DNA from: Akkermansiaceae bacterium UBA2381
GTDB taxonomy: Bacteria > Verrucomicrobiota > Verrucomicrobiia > Verrucomicrobiales > DEV007
DNA: 64,000 bases
Assembly: GCA_002344215.1 (NCBI GenBank)
Contig: DDSV01000028.1
Location: 235,535 to 299,534, forward strand
Direction of reading: 5' to 3'
Numbering within the stretch: position 1 is the first letter of the stretch; the number at the start of each line of letters is the position of its first letter. Below, in pieces: positions 61,445 through 64,000 of the stretch. The notes below the pieces were generated by a model. The model made no database searches. It saw nothing but the letters and a program-made list of their open reading frames with translations, and had not been told where the DNA came from. Both the position numbers and the translations under genes were made by a program.

Positions 61445-62770
61445 ATGAAAGCCGCCTTCCCCATACTCTTGCCCGCCGCCTGCCTGCTCGCCTCGTGCGT
61501 GCAGTTCGAGGAGAGGCCACTGGTCGCGGAAGAGACCCGCGCGGCCTATGCGGGCCGTTTGCTCGATGATGCGGGACTGAATGCCTTTCTCGAAGAGCAA
61601 AAGGCCTCCAACCGCCCTTGGACGGTGGATCAGTTGGCTCTCGCCGCGACGTATTTTCACCCGGACGTCGCCCTCGCCCGAGCCGAAGCGGCGGAGGCGG
61701 CCGCCTTGATCCTGACCGCGCAACAACGTCCTAACCCGGTTTTCACGTTCTCTCCGCAGTGGACGAGCAGCCCGGTGGCCTTCACACCGTGGTTTATCAA
61801 CCCGAGCCTGTCGCTCCCCATCGAGACGGCGGGCAAGCGCTCGCGTCGCACGGAGCAGGCCATGGCGGCAGCGGAGGCGGCGAGGTGGCGGGTCTCGGCC
61901 CGGGCTTGGACGGCGCGTTCGCGAGTGCGAATCGCGATGCTCGAAGTGCATGGGGCGAAGGAAAACATCCGCCTCTTGCAGACGGAGGAGGCCCTTCACG
62001 AAGAAGCGATCCGGAAACTCACCGCGCAGATGGAAGCCGGGGACGTCTCACAATTCGAGCTGACCCAGGCCCGTCTCATGATCAACCGTGCCCGCCTCGC
62101 CCGCCAGGACTCCGAGCGGCTTGCGGCCACGGGCGAGGCGCGTCTCGCGGCGGCGATCGGAGTGCCCCTGACGGCGCTGCGGGCCGTCGCTCTGGATTTC
62201 TCGACCTTCCAGAGCCTCGGTGGAATCAAGCCGGGCGAGTGTCGTCGTTATGCCCTCACCCAGCGGGCCGACCTGATGGCCCTTCTCGCCGACTACGCCG
62301 CTGCCGAGTCCGCCCTAAAACTGGAACTCGCGAAGCAATATCCCGACATCAACCTGAGTCCCGGCTACGACTACAACTCCGGTCAGAACCGCTGGCAGTT
62401 GGGGTTGAATTTCGAACTTCCCCTGAACGGCAATCGCGGCCCCATCGCGGAGGCGGAGTCGCGCAGGATCACCGCCGAGAAACGATTTCTTCTGCAGCAG
62501 GGTATGATCGAAGGGGAAATCGACGTCGCGCTCGCGGCCTATCAGGCCTCCAAAGCAAAGGTGGCCACGGCCGCGCAGATGGCACGGGATGCCGCCTCCG
62601 CCACTGACACGACCCGGCGCATGGTCGAGGGAGGCGAACTCTCCGCGCTGGAACTGACGCGCCGCCAGATCGAAGCGAGCACCGCCGACGTCGCCCTGAT
62701 GGCCGCGAACCTCGAGGCCTTGACCTCAGCCGGGGCGCTAGAAGATGCGATGCAGGCGACCCTCCGCTGA
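61445..62770 (+). CDS. TolC-family outer membrane efflux lipoprotein
   Basis: A 441-residue OMF-type protein with a lipobox (LPAACLLASC, Cys about residue 17). The repeated long helices (HEEAIRKLTAQMEAGDVSQFELTQARLMINRAR and AAYQASKAKVATAAQMARDAASATDTTRRMVEGGELSALELTRRQIE) and the beta-barrel-like stretches (PNPVFTFSPQ, PDINLSPGYDYNSGQNRWQLGLNFELPL) are the usual TolC/CusC pattern. It would form the outer-membrane duct of the efflux pump encoded next. Confidence 0.88.
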   Translation: MKAAFPILLPAACLLASCVQFEERPLVAEETRAAYAGRLLDDAGLNAFLEEQKASNRPWTVDQLALAATYFHPDVALARAEAAEAAALILTAQQRPNPVFTFSPQWTSSPVAFTPWFINPSLSLPIETAGKRSRRTEQAMAAAEAARWRVSARAWTARSRVRIAMLEVHGAKENIRLLQTEEALHEEAIRKLTAQMEAGDVSQFELTQARLMINRARLARQDSERLAATGEARLAAAIGVPLTALRAVALDFSTFQSLGGIKPGECRRYALTQRADLMALLADYAAAESALKLELAKQYPDINLSPGYDYNSGQNRWQLGLNFELPLNGNRGPIAEAESRRITAEKRFLLQQGMIEGEIDVALAAYQASKAKVATAAQMARDAASATDTTRRMVEGGELSALELTRRQIEASTADVALMAANLEALTSAGALEDAMQATLR

Positions 62771-62779
62771 AGTTTCTCC

Positions 62780-63769
62780 ATGAAAACGATTCTATTTCCA
62801 GTCCTCATCCTCGCGGTTCACGCGGCGGGCACGCTTCACGCCGCCGATGCCGGTGGGTCCGCCCCGGCCACGATCACAAAGGAAGGGGATCTTGTCATCC
62901 TCACCCTGAAGCCGGAGGCCGAGGACGCCCTGCGATTGAAGATCGTCGCGGTCGAACGACGCACCCTTCCCGCCGTGCGTCTTTTTTCCGGCGAAGTGGT
63001 GACCCCGCTCGCGGCCGATGGCAAAACCGTCGCTCCCGTGCTCGGGGGCACGCTCGATGAAGTCCTGAGGCTCGCCGATCTGCAAGCGACCGCCGACGGA
63101 CTCATCCTCCAGGCGCAGGTGCAGATGGACGCCGCGAAGATCGCGGTGGAACGTGCGCAAAAGATGCTTGTCGCGGAAGCTGGCAGCGTGCGCGGAGTCG
63201 ATGAGGCAAAAACCTCCCTCGCCCTCGCCGAGGCCGCCATGGCCACCGCCAAAGCCCAGCGCGGTCTCCTCGGATCCCCCGTCGGCCAATCCGGCGGAGC
63301 GAAGCGAGCCTGGGTGCGCGTCGCAGTCTACAGCGGCGAATCCGCTCTGCTGGATCCGGAATCACCCGCAGGCGTCCGGGCCTTGGGTGGATCGGGCCCC
63401 TCACAAAGCGCCCAACCCGTGGCCGGACCGCCGACGGCGAACGCCCTGACCAACACCGTCGATTGGTATTACGCCTTGCCCGCCGATACGAAACTCCGCA
63501 GCGGCGAGCGCGTCGCGGTCGAGATCCCCAAGCTCGACGGCAAGATCGAAAGTCTCGTCGTGCCCTTCTCCTCCGTGCTGCACGACATTCATGGCGGCCA
63601 GTGGGTCTATGAGCAGACGACCCCGCACACCTACACCCGCCGACGCATTCAGATTGCCCGGCTCTTCGGCAGCGACGCGGTGATGTCGAGCGGTCCGCCC
63701 GTTGGCACGAAGGTCGTCACCGACGGATCCGCCGAACTGTTCGGCACGGAATTCATGACGGGCAAATAA
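62780..63769 (+). CDS. RND efflux periplasmic adaptor (membrane fusion protein)
   Basis: A 329-residue HlyD/CusB-like adaptor with signal MKTILFPVLILAVHAAGTLHA. It has the barrel-sandwich half (FSGEVVTPLAADGKTVAPVLGGTLDEVL), a coiled hairpin (ILQAQVQMDAAKIAVERAQKM...GVDEAKTSLALAEAAMATAKAQRG) and the C-terminal barrel (YALPADTKLRSGERVAVEIPK...VVPFSSVLHDIHGGQWVYE). The hairpin is compact. It lies 9 bp after the OMF gene and 18 bp before the pump gene. Confidence 0.9.
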   Translation: MKTILFPVLILAVHAAGTLHAADAGGSAPATITKEGDLVILTLKPEAEDALRLKIVAVERRTLPAVRLFSGEVVTPLAADGKTVAPVLGGTLDEVLRLADLQATADGLILQAQVQMDAAKIAVERAQKMLVAEAGSVRGVDEAKTSLALAEAAMATAKAQRGLLGSPVGQSGGAKRAWVRVAVYSGESALLDPESPAGVRALGGSGPSQSAQPVAGPPTANALTNTVDWYYALPADTKLRSGERVAVEIPKLDGKIESLVVPFSSVLHDIHGGQWVYEQTTPHTYTRRRIQIARLFGSDAVMSSGPPVGTKVVTDGSAELFGTEFMTGK

Positions 63770-63787
63770 TCCCACGAGACACCTCTA

Positions 63788-64000
63788 ATGCTGAACTCCA
63801 TTGTCTCCTGGGCGCTGAACATGCGCGTGCTCGTCGTTGCGGCGGCAATCACGCTGCTCGTCTTCGGGATCAATGCGACGAAGAACGCGCCCCTGGATGT
63901 CTTCCCCGAGTTCGCCCCGCCCCTCGTCGAAGTGCAGACGGAGGCGCCCGGTCTCTCCACCGAGGAAGTCGATGCGCTCGTCACCGTGCCGCTGGAGAAC
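63788..64000 (+). CDS. CzcA/CusA-like RND pump, N-terminus (cut by window edge)
   Basis: From the ATG at 63788, 71 codons run to the edge. The protein starts MLNSIVSWALNMRVLVVAAA, then LLVFGINATKNAPLDVFPEFAPPLVEVQTEAPGLSTEEVDALVTVPLEN. This is the heavy-metal efflux RND family's N-terminus (first helix plus the FPD/FPE...PG...EEVE...T.PLE signature). The remaining ~960 residues lie outside. Substrate most likely copper, silver, cobalt, zinc or cadmium; not decidable here. Confidence 0.9.
   Translation, partial: MLNSIVSWALNMRVLVVAAAITLLVFGINATKNAPLDVFPEFAPPLVEVQTEAPGLSTEEVDALVTVPLEN

Overview
The window reads as a chromosomal segment of a Verrucomicrobia/PVC-group bacterium carrying an integrated genetic element. 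This assignment rests on family content, not on a search. The PVC signature families present are a PVC-type CxxCH heme-binding dehydrogenase, a DUF1501 protein paired with an SHD1-DUF1549/DUF1553 protein, a ThuA-like protein, a Tat-exported Gfo/Idh/MocA protein, a GspG-like pseudopilin fragment, and many secreted carbohydrate proteins with no obvious sugar transporter.

Positions 1-39.6 kb are the chromosomal backbone, mostly on the minus strand. They hold the start of uronate isomerase (cut by the left edge), miaB, the large secreted PVC dehydrogenase, and an oxidative sugar-acid neighbourhood. That neighbourhood comprises an SDR dehydrogenase, an L-arabinonate-type dehydratase, a PQQ-type sugar dehydrogenase, a YjhG/YagF-type D-xylonate dehydratase beside an FAH-fold 2-keto-3-deoxy sugar-acid dehydratase, an LDH2-type dehydrogenase, a D-2-hydroxyacid dehydrogenase and a zinc dehydrogenase. 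Together these suggest uronic acids and pentoses are oxidised to sugar acids and dehydrated, as in the Weimberg-type routes. Housekeeping and envelope genes are interspersed: AAG glycosylase, an RRM protein, a GT90 glycosyltransferase, small lipoproteins and a fused 5-oxoprolinase/hydantoinase.

A tRNA-Asn(GUU) at 39.82 kb is followed 175 bp later by a tyrosine recombinase. The next 20 kb is accessory DNA: two small regulators, a 606-aa winged-helix/replication-like protein, a DUF3883 + coiled-coil + small protein + DUF4145 group, a type III-like mod-res pair, a nuclease-like gene, an operon with a RecB/Cas4-like nuclease, small membrane proteins and DUF932, and a divergent pair of a 696-aa membrane protein and an XRE regulator sharing two identical-pattern palindromic operators.

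The most striking feature is a ~265-285 bp non-coding repeat present three times in the same orientation (about 44.02, 52.48 and 59.04 kb). The copies punctuate the cargo modules. Each has invariant blocks, a dyad with compensatory changes and a short, partly conserved ORF. I recognise no named element that fits it.

From 59.6 kb to the right edge is a two-component system followed by a TolC-type outer membrane factor, a membrane fusion protein and the start of a CzcA/CusA-like RND pump. This is a heavy-metal efflux operon that may be either the element's last cargo or the resumed chromosome. No second copy of the tRNA 3' end was found by eye, so the right boundary is unresolved.
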